Below the pieces are notes generated by a model, which ran no database searches, was not told where the DNA came from, and saw only the letters and a list, made by a program, of their open reading frames with translations. A stretch of DNA of 49,536 nt from Solirubrobacterales bacterium (GTDB taxonomy: Bacteria; Actinomycetota; Thermoleophilia; Solirubrobacterales; Solirubrobacteraceae), in assembly GCA_019240115.1 (NCBI GenBank), contig JAFAYV010000073.1, positions 1 to 49,536 of the forward strand, read 5' to 3'. The translations under genes and the position numbers were made by a program. Below are positions 17,796-25,916 of this stretch, in pieces. Positions within the stretch are counted from its first letter, which is position 1. Every line of letters starts with the position of its first letter.

Positions 17796-18934
17796 GACCG
17801 ACTCGGCCCACCTCAACTACGTGCCGGGCGCCAAGGGGCTGAAGACCGGCGCGATCGGCTATCTGGCGAACCTCGTCATCTCGGTCGCCTCGGTGGCCCC
17901 GCCTACAGCCTCGCTGCGACGCTCGGCTTCATCGTCGCCGTCCAGGGCGTCGGCACCTCGGCGCCCGCGGTCATGCTCGTCTCGTTCGTCCCGATGCTGC
18001 TGATCGCCGCGGCCTACAAGTACCTCAACCGCGCCGATCCCGACTGCGGGACGACGTTCGCCTGACCCGTTCCAGATCTCGAGCTTCGGCGCGATGATCG
18101 ACGGGGTCCTCCTCGGGCTGTTCATCTACTGGGGGTGGGACAGCGGGGTCGCGGTCAACGAGGAGTCGCAGGACGCATCGGAGGGTCCGGGCAGGGCCGC
18201 GGTCGTCAGCACGATCCTGCTCCTCGTCATCTGCTGCTGCTCTCGGCGTCCGCTCAGTCACTCGGCGGCCTGGCCGCCCTGACCGGTCACTCCAACGACG
18301 TGCTCGGCTTCCTCGGGCACAAGGTCTTCCCCAGCCCGCTCGACCTGCTGCTCGTCATCACCGTCCTGACCTCGGCGTCGGCCTCGACCCAGACGACGAT
18401 CCTTCCCACCGCGCGCACGTCGCTGTCGATGGCCCGCTGGGGGGCGCTCCCGAGGATCGTCGGGCCGTGCACCCCCGCTTCCAGACCCCCGACGTCTCGA
18501 CGCTCGCAATGGGCGCCGCCTCCGTCGCCTGGTTCATCATCGTCACGCTCATCTCGAGCGACGTCCTCGGCGACTCGATCACCGCGCTCGGCTTCATGAT
18601 CGCCTTGTATTACGGGCTGACCGGGTTCGCGTGCACGATCTACTACCGCCGTGAGCTGCTGGCGAGCCCGCGCAACCTCGTCTTCCTCGGCATCGCACCC
18701 GCCCTCGGCGGCGTCATCCTGTTCGCGATCTTCGTCAAGGCGATGATCTTCTACGGCCATCAGGCCCACAACGACTCGCCCGACGCGTTCGGGCTCGGGC
18801 TGCCCGACGTGATCGGGATCATCGGCATCGTCGGCGGCGCGGTACTCATGGTCTTCACCCAGGTCAAGATGCCGGCGTTCTTCAGACGCAAGCTCGACGT
18901 CGCCGATCCCGCGCTGCTCGCCGACCCGGGCTGA
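17796..18934 (+). pseudogene. broken APC-family amino-acid permease
   Basis: Pieces of one permease appear in different frames: LNYVPGAKGLKTGAIGYL then, after a one-base loss near 17900, the YSLAATLGFIV membrane segment through Y-L-N-R-A-D-P-D-C-G-T-T-F-A, where a stop follows. The part that should come next is missing. A second block (FGAMIDGVLLGLFIYWGWDS) shifts frame again near 18230, and a third shift near 18465 joins the last four membrane segments (18467-18934). At least three frameshifts plus an internal deletion make it non-functional. It would have imported an amino acid or amine. Confidence 0.85.
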
Positions 18935-19066
18935 GCCGGCGGTGGTCTCGCGCCGATCGAGCGCGGCGGCGCGATGTGACCGCACGCCGGGACGCCGCCG
19001 CCGTCGGAGGGATCGCGACACGGTTCCGGCTGGTGTCGCCGGTAGCCTCGGCGAGCCGACGACCTC

Positions 19067-19100
19067 CGCCACCGCATGACCCCCGCCATCGCATGACCCC
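19067..19100. repeat. 17-bp tandem duplication covering the xseA start codon
   Basis: Two copies (19067-19083, 19084-19100), one mismatch. Each contains CGCATGACCCC. The ATG of the right copy (19093) is in frame with xseA; that of the left copy is out of frame by 17 bases. Confidence 0.8.
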
Positions 19101-20421
19101 ACCTGCCGCGCTGACCGCCGGCGCCGCACGCCTCGGCGCGTCGGACACGACCCTCCCCGGGCCGTATCCCGTCGGCGCCTACGCCGAGCAGCTGCGCCGC
19201 CGTCTGCGCCAGTTCGCCCGCGTGCAGCTGACCGGCGAGGTGTTCGGCCTGCAGGCCAGCCGCGTCCGCGTCTACTTCGAGCTGCGCGACTCGCGCGGGG
19301 CGCTGCCGTGCGCGATGTGGCGCGAGGCCTTCGAGCGCCTCGGGCTGGCGCTGCAGGACGGCATGCGGGTCGTCGCCGACGGTGGATGCGACTACTACGC
19401 CGGCAGCGGGACGGCGTCGCCGTCGTTTCACTTCGCCGTCAACGACCTGCGGATCGCCGGCGAGGGTGACCTCCTCGTCGCGCTGCAGCGCCTGCGCCGC
19501 CGGCTCGCCGCCGACGGGATGTTCGAGCCCCAGAAGCGCCTGGCACGCCCGCAGCTGCCGCGCACGATCGGCGTCGTCTGCGGCGAGCAGGGCAAGGCGC
19601 GCCACGACGTGCTCGCGGGGTTGCGCCGCCGCGGCTGGAGCGGCCGGCTCGTGTGGGCGTTCGCGCCCGTCCAGGATCGCCACGCCGCGCCTGCGATCGC
19701 CGCCGCGCTGCGCGACCTGGCGGCCACGCTGGAGATCGAGGTCGTGATCGTCGCGCGCGGCGGCGGCTCGCTCGCGGACCTGTTCGCCTTCTGCGACGAG
19801 GCGCTGTGCCGGACGGTCGCGCTGTTGCGCGTGCCCGTCATCGCCTCGGTCGGCCACCACGCCGACCGGACGCTGATCGACGACGTCGCCGCCACCGCCT
19901 GCTCGACGCCCACGCACGCCGCCGAGGCGGCCGTGCCGGTCGACGTCGCCGCCGCTCGCGCCGCGCTCGCGCACGACGCCCGGCGACTGCGCGACCACGG
20001 TCGCCACGTTCTGCTGCACCGCGCGCGCGTCCTCGCCAGCCTCTCGCGCGCCCCCGAGCAGCACGTGGCCCGTCAGCGCGAGCGCCTGCGCCAACTCGCA
20101 CGCGAGCTGCAAGCGAGCGCGCGCCACCGGCTCGCCGGCGGCTGGACCGGCGCGTGCGACCGCGCGGCGGCGCTCGAGCGCGCGACCCAGCGGGCCGCGG
20201 GCGCCAACCGCGCCGCACGCACCCGGGAGCTGCACCGCCTCGCGCTCGCGCTCGGCGCCCACGATCCCCAGCGCACGATGGCCCGCGGCTACGCGCTCGT
20301 GTCCGACCGCGACGGCGCGCCGCTCGGCTCCGCGCAGGCGGCCCGGGACGCGAAGGCGGTGACGCTGCGCTTCCACGACGGCGCCGTGCCGGCGCGGGTG
20401 TCATCCTCGGAGGACCGATGA
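19093..20421 (+). CDS. xseA: exodeoxyribonuclease VII large subunit
   Basis: 442 residues. The N-terminal OB-fold has G-E-V-F-G-L-Q-x-S-R-V-R-V-Y-F-E-L-R-D; the catalytic domain has IGVVCGEQGKARHDVL, V-I-V-A-R-G-G-G-S-L-A-D-L-F-A-F-C-D-E, and the V-G-H-H-A-D-R-T-L-I-D-D-V-A segment (usually G-H-E-x-D). A long Arg/Ala/Leu helical region follows. With XseB it degrades single-stranded DNA from both ends. The stop overlaps xseB (ATGA). No Shine-Dalgarno precedes the start, which lies inside the duplication. Confidence 0.93.
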   Translation: MTPPAALTAGAARLGASDTTLPGPYPVGAYAEQLRRRLRQFARVQLTGEVFGLQASRVRVYFELRDSRGALPCAMWREAFERLGLALQDGMRVVADGGCDYYAGSGTASPSFHFAVNDLRIAGEGDLLVALQRLRRRLAADGMFEPQKRLARPQLPRTIGVVCGEQGKARHDVLAGLRRRGWSGRLVWAFAPVQDRHAAPAIAAALRDLAATLEIEVVIVARGGGSLADLFAFCDEALCRTVALLRVPVIASVGHHADRTLIDDVAATACSTPTHAAEAAVPVDVAAARAALAHDARRLRDHGRHVLLHRARVLASLSRAPEQHVARQRERLRQLARELQASARHRLAGGWTGACDRAAALERATQRAAGANRAARTRELHRLALALGAHDPQRTMARGYALVSDRDGAPLGSAQAARDAKAVTLRFHDGAVPARVSSSEDR

Positions 20422-20765
20422 GCGACGAGCGCAGCTACGAGTCCGCGGTGCGCCGCGTCGAGGAGATCCTCGGCCGCCTCGACGGCGGCGACGCCGGCCT
20501 GCGCGAGACGCTGTCGCTGGTGGCCGAGGGCCGCGAGCTCGTCGAGTACTGCGCGGGCGAGCTCGAGGATGTCTCGGCCGGGCTGCAGGAGCTCCGTCTC
20601 GATCAGCTCGTGACCCGCCTCAGCGACGGCGCCGCGCACCCCGGGGCGAGGCCACCCGACGCGGGGCCACCCGACGCGCGGCCACCCGAGGCGCGGCCAC
20701 CCGACGCAGGGCCACCCGAGGCGCGGCCACCCGACGCGCGGCCACCCGATGCCGGGCGGCCATGA
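20418..20765 (+). CDS. xseB: exodeoxyribonuclease VII small subunit with a repeat tail
   Basis: 115 residues. Residues 1-75 are a normal XseB (SYESAVRRVEEILGRLDGGDAGLRETLSLVAEGRELVEYCAGELEDV). The last ~40 residues are a Pro-rich tail made of a five-residue unit (RPPDA, GPPDA, RPPEA) coded by seven tandem 15-bp copies; XseB proteins normally end before this. The tail is probably disordered and keeps frame because 15 is a multiple of three. It overlaps the next gene by four bases. Confidence 0.92.
   Translation: MSDERSYESAVRRVEEILGRLDGGDAGLRETLSLVAEGRELVEYCAGELEDVSAGLQELRLDQLVTRLSDGAAHPGARPPDAGPPDARPPEARPPDAGPPEARPPDARPPDAGRP
20650..20754. repeat. seven 15-bp tandem repeats in the xseB 3' end
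   Basis: Units such as GGCCACCCGACGCGG at 20650, 20665, 20680, 20695, 20710, 20725 and 20740, with small changes. It is the only one of the nine repeat loci that is translated as part of a gene's product. Confidence 0.95.
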
Positions 20766-21826
20766 GCACCTTCGATCGGCTCGCCGACCTTCCGCTGCGC
20801 GTCGATGGCTACACGCTCGAGGGCCTGCACGCCGAGGTCTCGAGCGGCTTCACCCGCCTGAGCACCGTCGTGCACCTGGAGGGTGCTGGAGCCGAGGGCC
20901 TCGGCGAGGACGTCGTCTACGAGAGCGTCGACCACGTCGCGCTTCAGGAGGCCGGTCCGACGCTGCCGCTCGCCGGCGACTATTCGCTCGGCGAGTTCTG
21001 CGAGCGCATCGACCAGCTCGACCTGTTCCCGGTGCCGCCGCAACGCGGCCAGGTGTCGCGGCTGTACCGGCGCTGGACGTTTCACTCGGCGGCGCTCGAT
21101 CTCGCCCTGCGCCAGGCGGGGCGCTCGCTGCACGACGCGCTCGACCGCCCCGCGCGGTCGGTGGCGTTCGTCGTCTCGCTGCGGCTCGGCGAGCCGGCGA
21201 CGCTCGAGCCCGTGCGCAGTCGTCTCGACGCCTATCCGGCGCTGCGCTTCAAGCTCGACGCGACGAACTCGTGGACGCCGGAGCTGATCGCCGGGCTCGT
21301 CGACACCGGCGCGGTCGACTCGATCGACTTCAAGGCGCTGTACAAGGGCACGATCGTCGACGTCCAGCCCGACCCGGAGCTCTACCGGCGCGTCATCGAT
21401 GCGTTCCCGCACGCCTGGCTCGAGGATCCCGACGTCGTCACCCCCGAGACGACGCGGGAGCTCGCCGATGTCCACGATCGGATCACCTGGGATGCCCCGA
21501 TCCATTCGATCGCCGACATCGAGGCGCTGCCGTTCCCGCCGCGGATGGTCAACCTCAAGCCGTCGCGGATCGGCGGGCTGCGCGAGCTCTGCGCGACCTA
21601 CGACTATTGCGCCGCCCACGGCATCGGCGCCTACGGCGGCGGGCAGTTCGAGCTCGGCCCGGGACGCGGCCAGGCGCAATACCTCGCGTCGCTGTTCCAC
21701 GCCGACGCCCCCAACGATCTCGCGCCGGTCGGCTACCACCAGCCCCACCCCGGGCCGGGCCTGCCCGACAGCCCGCTCGGCCCGACGCCGTCGCCGACCG
21801 GCTTTCGCTGGGGCGCCGAGGGGTAG
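20762..21826 (+). CDS. enolase-superfamily enzyme, probably racemase/epimerase or OSB-synthase like
   Basis: 354 residues. The N-terminal capping domain runs to about 110. The barrel shows the metal and catalytic strands: RFKLDAT (Lys/Asp on strand 2-3), SIDFKALYKG, WLEDPDV (Glu-Asp metal ligand) and NLKPSRIGG (second catalytic Lys). Enolase-superfamily members abstract a proton next to a carboxylate. The reaction cannot be told; o-succinylbenzoate synthase and dipeptide epimerase are the nearest patterns. It starts inside the xseB stop (ATGA). Confidence 0.75.
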   Translation: MSTFDRLADLPLRVDGYTLEGLHAEVSSGFTRLSTVVHLEGAGAEGLGEDVVYESVDHVALQEAGPTLPLAGDYSLGEFCERIDQLDLFPVPPQRGQVSRLYRRWTFHSAALDLALRQAGRSLHDALDRPARSVAFVVSLRLGEPATLEPVRSRLDAYPALRFKLDATNSWTPELIAGLVDTGAVDSIDFKALYKGTIVDVQPDPELYRRVIDAFPHAWLEDPDVVTPETTRELADVHDRITWDAPIHSIADIEALPFPPRMVNLKPSRIGGLRELCATYDYCAAHGIGAYGGGQFELGPGRGQAQYLASLFHADAPNDLAPVGYHQPHPGPGLPDSPLGPTPSPTGFRWGAEG

Positions 21827-21892
21827 CGACGACGCCGGAGAGCAGCTGAGCCTCTTCGTCGGCCCCGGCGCTCTTTTAAGCTCGCATTCAGG

Positions 21893-21928
21893 TCAGAGCT
21901 CGAACATCCTCGGTGCGACGTACCTCAT
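21893..21928 (-). CDS. 11-codon ORF with a strong ribosome site
   Basis: On the minus strand AGGAGG (21936-21941) is followed by seven bases, ATG and the peptide MRYVAPRMFEL, then TGA. Lasso-peptide leaders in actinobacteria often begin with Y-x-x-P-x-L; this has Y-V-A-P-R-M, but no core peptide or lasso enzymes are near. It could instead be a regulatory leader peptide. Only the ribosome site and start are clear. Confidence 0.35.
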   Translation of the reverse strand: MRYVAPRMFEL

Positions 21929-21956
21929 AGCAGCACCTCCTCCCCAGAAGCACGAG

Positions 21957-21988
21957 ACCGGCCCGTCCCCAGCGGGCCGGTTTCCTTT
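21957..21988 (+). terminator. intrinsic terminator after the enolase-superfamily gene
   Basis: Nine-base stem ACCGGCCCG/CGGGCCGGT with a seven-base loop, followed by TTCCTTT. Read on the plus strand it would end the xseA-xseB-enolase-like transcript, 130 bases past the last stop. On the minus strand the same stem would lie in the leader of the 11-codon ORF. Confidence 0.7.
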
Positions 21989-22044
21989 CGGGCCGAAGCG
22001 AGCCCGGCCCGCCGCCGCCTGCGAAGAAGCCTCTTTCCGAAGGG

Positions 22045-22105
22045 GAAGCCGGCCCGGATGGGCCGGCTTCGGTCTCTCCTCTCAACCGCCGGATATAAGT
22101 CCGGC
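22045..22105. other. two further perfect hairpins
   Basis: An 11-base stem (GAAGCCGGCCC/GGGCCGGCTTC, four-base loop, 22045-22070) and a six-base stem with an A/T loop (GCCGGA-TATAAG-TCCGGC, 22088-22105). With the stem at 21957 there are three strong structures in 150 bases, and otherwise no gene between 21929 and 22230. Terminators, a structured RNA, or stems around a promoter (TATAAG) are all possible. Confidence 0.5.
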
Positions 22106-22155
22106 TGGCCCGATGGCGGAATAGTAACGAATGCTGCGAAAGCTCGCGTTCTGCT

Positions 22156-22252
22156 GGGATCAAGCGCGCGTGGGCTCGGCCGGGATCAAGCGGTTCGGCC
22201 GGGATCAAGCGCGCGTCGGCTCGGCCGGGATCAAGCGGGCGTCGGCTCGGCC
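22156..22252. repeat. four tandem copies spanning the stop codon of the CNNM gene
   Basis: Copies at 22156-22181, 22182-22200 (shortened), 22201-22226 and 22227-22252; the full unit is 26 bp, starting GGGATCAAGCG. The last copy holds the true stop (22231-22233, TGA on the minus strand) and the final codons; the other three repeat them outside the gene, each with a TGA. Confidence 0.93.
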
Positions 22253-23544
22253 GGAGCCTTGCGCCGGCGGATGCGCACGGCCTCGACGCGGTTCTCGCGC
22301 ACGGACTCGACGCGGATCGAATAGCCGTTGGCGGAGATCTGGTCGCCGCGCTTGGGCAGACGGCCGAGCTCGGCGAACACGAAGCCGCCGACCGAGTTGA
22401 AGGCGTCGGTGTCGACCGGGAGATGCAGCCCGTAGTCCTCGAGGTCGGTGACCGCGACGTGCCCGCGCACGAACCAGTCGCCGTTGGCCAGCCGGCGGAT
22501 CGCGCCCCGCGTGGGGTCGGTCTCGTCGTCGATCTCGCCGACGACCTCCTCGATGATGTCCTCGGTGGTGACGATCCCGGCCGTGCGCCCGTACTCGTCG
22601 ATGACAATCGCCAGCTCGGTGCGCTCGCGCTGCAGGTCGGCGAGCAGGTCGTCGAGGGGCTTGACCTCGGGGACGATCGGCGCCTCGCGGACGAGCGTGT
22701 CGAAGTGCGCCTGATAGCCCTCGGACATCATCAGCTTGACGAGCTGGTTGACGTGGACGATGCCCTTGACGCGATCCTGGTTGTCGTCCTCGGTGACGAC
22801 GAGGCGCGAGTGCGCGGTCTCCACGCAGCGGCGCAGCGCGTCGCGGACGCTCTCGGACAGGTCGACGGTGACGACCGCCGGGATCGGAGTCATCACCTGG
22901 CGCGCCTCCTGCTCGTGGAGGTGGAAGACGCCGTGCAGCATGTTGGCCTCGCCGACGTCGAGGCTTCCGCCGCTGCGTGAGTCGGCGATGATCCGCTTGA
23001 GCTCGTCGGGCGTCCCGCCCTCGGGCTCGGCGTCGGGATCGGTTCCGGTGGCCCGCAGCAGGGCGTTCGACGCCGAGTTCAACACGACGATGAAGGGCGC
23101 GAACAGGATCCGGCTGAAGTGCAGGGGGCGCGCGATGAGTCGCGCGAGGTCCTCGGCGTGCTGGATCGTGTAGAGCTTGGGGGCGATCTCGCCGACGATG
23201 CTCTGCGCCACGGTGATGAGCAGGTAGGCGATGACAACCGAGACGGCGACCGCCGCCGAGTGGCCGAGCGGGCCGCCGAAGAGCGGCTCGAAGACGTGCG
23301 CGAGCGCGGGCTCGCCGAGCGCGCCGATCCCGATCGAAGCCATCGTGATCCCCACCTGGCAAGCGGCGATGTAGTCGCCGATCTCCTCCATCTCGGCAAG
23401 CGCGAGCCGGGCGCCACGCCTGCCCGCGTCGGCCATCTCCTCGAGCCGCGCCTTGCGCGAGCGCACCAGCGAGTACTCGGCGATGACGAAGAACGAGTTG
23501 ACCAGGACGAGGAGCCCGGTCAGGATGATGAACAGCGCCTTCAT
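22231..23544 (-). CDS. CNNM/CBS domain membrane protein (HlyC/CorC family)
   Basis: 437 residues. DUF21 transmembrane domain at ~1-190 (LFIILTGLLVLVNSFFVIAEYSLVRSRKARLEEM, then ITMASIGIGALGEPALAHVF), a CBS pair at ~205-335 (VMTPIPAVVTVDLSESVRDALRR, RLVVTEDDNQDRVKGIVHV), and a C-terminal CorC_HlyC domain ending in basic residues. Family members move Mg2+ or related cations, or sense them through the CBS domains; older names such as hemolysin are misleading. Confidence 0.92.
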   Translation of the reverse strand: MKALFIILTGLLVLVNSFFVIAEYSLVRSRKARLEEMADAGRRGARLALAEMEEIGDYIAACQVGITMASIGIGALGEPALAHVFEPLFGGPLGHSAAVAVSVVIAYLLITVAQSIVGEIAPKLYTIQHAEDLARLIARPLHFSRILFAPFIVVLNSASNALLRATGTDPDAEPEGGTPDELKRIIADSRSGGSLDVGEANMLHGVFHLHEQEARQVMTPIPAVVTVDLSESVRDALRRCVETAHSRLVVTEDDNQDRVKGIVHVNQLVKLMMSEGYQAHFDTLVREAPIVPEVKPLDDLLADLQRERTELAIVIDEYGRTAGIVTTEDIIEEVVGEIDDETDPTRGAIRRLANGDWFVRGHVAVTDLEDYGLHLPVDTDAFNSVGGFVFAELGRLPKRGDQISANGYSIRVESVRENRVEAVRIRRRKAPAEPTPA

Positions 23545-23553
23545 CGCAAGGGC

Positions 23554-23625
23554 GCCGGGAGGCTCACCGCAACGGCCGCGGGTATCGCTGCCGGGAGGCT
23601 CACCGCAACGGCCGCGCGTATCGCT
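23554..23625. repeat. 36-bp tandem duplication upstream of the CNNM gene
   Basis: Two copies (23554-23589 and 23590-23625) differ at one base; the unit begins GCCGGGAGGCTCACCGCAAC. It lies 10 bases ahead of the CNNM start codon on the minus strand, so it occupies the leader or promoter. Confidence 0.92.
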
Positions 23626-23710
23626 GCCGTGCCGCTACCTCGGGGTCGGTCGTCGTCGTTCATTCAGCGACGGGGCGAACGGTAGCAGTCGCCTCCGCCA
23701 CCCCAGCGAA

Positions 23711-23992
23711 CTACTGGAGGGCGTCGAAGCGCTCCGCCATCGTGAAATCCACGTCGGTCAACCCGCGGCCGGAGCGGTTGGCGAGCGAGAGCCGGACCTT
23801 GTTCCACCCGTGAACGAGGATGTCGGGATGGTGGTTGGCCTCCTCGGCGACGTCGGCCACCCGGTTGACGAACGCGATCGCCTCGGTGAAGTCCTCGAAC
23901 CGCCACTCGCGCACGATCTCGTCGCCCTCGAGCTCCCAGGGCAGACGCTTCAGCCTCGCTTCGATCTCGCCCTCGTTGAGCAGGCCCGACAC
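23711..23992 (-). CDS. 4a-hydroxytetrahydrobiopterin dehydratase (PCD/DCoH)
   Basis: 93 residues from GTG at 23992, preceded by AAGGAGG seven to nine bases upstream. The active-site E-x-x-H-H-P-D motif (EEANHHPDILVHGWNKVRLSL) and the G-R-G-L-T-D-V-D-F tail are typical. It recycles the pterin cofactor of aromatic amino-acid hydroxylases, although in many bacteria a moonlighting role is likely. It is divergent from the BtuF-like gene. Confidence 0.92.
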   Translation of the reverse strand: MSGLLNEGEIEARLKRLPWELEGDEIVREWRFEDFTEAIAFVNRVADVAEEANHHPDILVHGWNKVRLSLANRSGRGLTDVDFTMAERFDALQ

Positions 23993-24088
23993 GCGAAATC
24001 CTCCTTCCAGCTTCGTCGCTGACTCTGTCACACCCGTCGGTCGCGCAAACCCCATGGAGGGGCCGGACGCTCTAGGCTTCCGGGGACC

Positions 24089-24985
24089 ATGCGGATCGTC
24101 AGCCTCGTCCCGTCTGCGACCGAGATGCTGTTCGCGCTCGGGCTCGGCCCCGAGGTCGTCGGGGTCACGCACGAGTGCGACTACCCCTCTGCGGCCATCG
24201 ACCTGCCCAAGGTCACCCGCGACAAGCTGCCCGAGGATCTCAGCGCCGCCGAGATCGACGCCGCCGTCAAGGAGCGCACGCTGGCCGGCGAATCGATCTA
24301 CGAGCTCGACGCCGACGCGCTGCACGAGCTGGCGCCCGATCTCATCGTGACCCAGGCGCTGTGCTCGGTGTGCGCCGTCTCGTTCGACGACGTCCGCGCG
24401 ATCGCCGAGGAGATCGACACCCAGCCGATCGTCGTCTCGCTCGATCCGCATACGGTCGGTGAGGTGCTCGGCGACGCGCGCACGATCGCCCAGGCGACCG
24501 ATCGCCAGGATGCCGCCGCCCAGCTCGTGGCCCATGCCGCCCGACGGATCGACCGGGTCCGCGTCGCCACCCGCGACGTCAGCCGCCCGCGCGTCGTCGC
24601 GCTCGAGTGGCTCGACCCGCCGTTCGTCGCCGGGCACTGGACGCCGCAGCTGATCGGCTTCGCGGGCGGCGAGGACGTGCTCGGCTTCCCCGGCGAGAAC
24701 TCCGAGGAGCGCAGCTGGCAGGAGGTGGCGGCCGTCCAGCCCGACGTCGTGCTCGTGATGCCCTGCGGCTTCGATGCCGAGATCGCCCACCGCGAGGCCG
24801 AGATGCACGTCGCCGAGCTGGCGACGCTCGGGGCCGGCGAGGTCGTGGCCGTCGACGCCGCCGCCTACTTCTCGCGCCCGGGGCCGCGGATCGTCGACGG
24901 ACTCGAGCTGCTGGCCCACATCCTGCACCCCGAGCTGTTCCCCGAGCCCCCGCAGGGGGCGCAGGCGCTCACCGTCCAACTCTGA
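24089..24985 (+). CDS. cobalamin-binding (BtuF-like) periplasmic-binding-fold protein without signal peptide
   Basis: 298 residues beginning directly with the fold: MRIVSLVPSATEMLFALGLGPEVVGVTHECDYP. The mid-section ALCSVCAVSFDDV, DPPFVAGHWTPQLIGFAGGEDVLG and VLVMPCGFD are the usual class III substrate-binding positions. No export signal or lipobox precedes it, and no ABC permease or ATPase is nearby, so it is probably cytosolic. Such stand-alone forms are often annotated as cobalamin-binding; the ligand is not proven here. Confidence 0.82.
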   Translation: MRIVSLVPSATEMLFALGLGPEVVGVTHECDYPSAAIDLPKVTRDKLPEDLSAAEIDAAVKERTLAGESIYELDADALHELAPDLIVTQALCSVCAVSFDDVRAIAEEIDTQPIVVSLDPHTVGEVLGDARTIAQATDRQDAAAQLVAHAARRIDRVRVATRDVSRPRVVALEWLDPPFVAGHWTPQLIGFAGGEDVLGFPGENSEERSWQEVAAVQPDVVLVMPCGFDAEIAHREAEMHVAELATLGAGEVVAVDAAAYFSRPGPRIVDGLELLAHILHPELFPEPPQGAQALTVQL

Positions 24986-24998
24986 CCGCGCCCGCGGG

Positions 24999-25868
24999 TC
25001 AGTAGAGGTTGATGCCGTTCGGCGTCAACCCCACGTTGCCGGCGACCGCGATCCCCGCGACGATACCGACCGCCGCGACGAGCGCGCAGCCTGCGATCGC
25101 CGCCGCCGGCAGTCGCCGCCGCTCGCCGACCTGGACGATCAGCCAGCCGCAGATCGCGCCGCCGACGAGCCCGCCGAGGTGGCCGCCGATCGAGATCCCG
25201 GCGACGCTCAGCGAGAAGATGACGTTGATCAGCAGCGTGATCCCCAGGCCGCTGCGCCAGATCGAGATCCCCCGGTAGTAGGCGACGACCATCAACGCTC
25301 CGAGCAGGCCGAAGAGCGCGCCCGAGGCGCCGACCGTCGGACTCATCGGTTGGAACAGAAGCGCTCCGAACGAGCCGGCGAACAGCGACGCGAAGTAGAC
25401 GACGACGAACTTGACCTTGCCGATCGCCATCTCGAGGCTCGGACCGACCAAGTACAGGAACACCATGTTGAACAGGATGTGCAGCAGCCCGTCGTGCAGA
25501 AAGGCCGCGGTCAGCATCCGGTAGTACTCGTGGTGCTGGGTGATGTAGTAGGGGCCGATCAGGGCGCCGTCGTAGTAGAGCGTCCCGACGTGAGCGCCGC
25601 TCACCCCGCCGAGCGGCGTTCCGGTCGCCGTCTCGGCGAAGAACACGAGCACGTTGATCGCGATCAGGACATGGGTCATCGACACGCCGGCCAGGCCGAC
25701 GCCCGGGCCCGAGGACGCGACCCGCCTGACCCGCGTCCGATCGCGCGAGCACTCCGGGCAGCGCATCCCGACGGGCGTCGGGGTCATGCAGTCCGGGCAG
25801 ATGGCGCGCCCGCACGAGGAGCACGCCACGCCGGTCTCACGCGAGGGGTGGCGGTAGCAGGCTGCCAT
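24999..25868 (-). CDS. rhomboid-family intramembrane serine protease with N-terminal zinc finger
   Basis: 289 residues. The first ~45 residues are a B-box-like zinc finger (CYRHPSRETGVACSSCGRAICPDCM...CPEC). A membrane core of at least six segments follows. The catalytic serine is in V-G-A-S-G-A-L-F-G and the histidine in G-H-L-G-G-L-V-G-G; the H-x-x-x-N-M helix is H-I-L-F-N-M. Rhomboids cut membrane proteins within the bilayer. The cytosolic zinc finger is common in actinobacterial forms and may recruit substrates. Confidence 0.93.
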   Translation of the reverse strand: MAACYRHPSRETGVACSSCGRAICPDCMTPTPVGMRCPECSRDRTRVRRVASSGPGVGLAGVSMTHVLIAINVLVFFAETATGTPLGGVSGAHVGTLYYDGALIGPYYITQHHEYYRMLTAAFLHDGLLHILFNMVFLYLVGPSLEMAIGKVKFVVVYFASLFAGSFGALLFQPMSPTVGASGALFGLLGALMVVAYYRGISIWRSGLGITLLINVIFSLSVAGISIGGHLGGLVGGAICGWLIVQVGERRRLPAAAIAGCALVAAVGIVAGIAVAGNVGLTPNGINLY

Positions 25869-25916
25869 CGGCAGGCTGACGGTATCAGCGGAAAATGTGG
25901 GTTTCGCAAGCGCCGC

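Noticed and set aside
18760-20376. 538-residue minus-strand frame opposite xseA
   Set aside because: xseA is complete on the plus strand; the antisense product lacks any recognisable fold.
22156-22252. CRISPR array
   Set aside because: Repeats are directly adjacent with no spacers, and no cas genes are present. The same applies to the other eight repeat loci.
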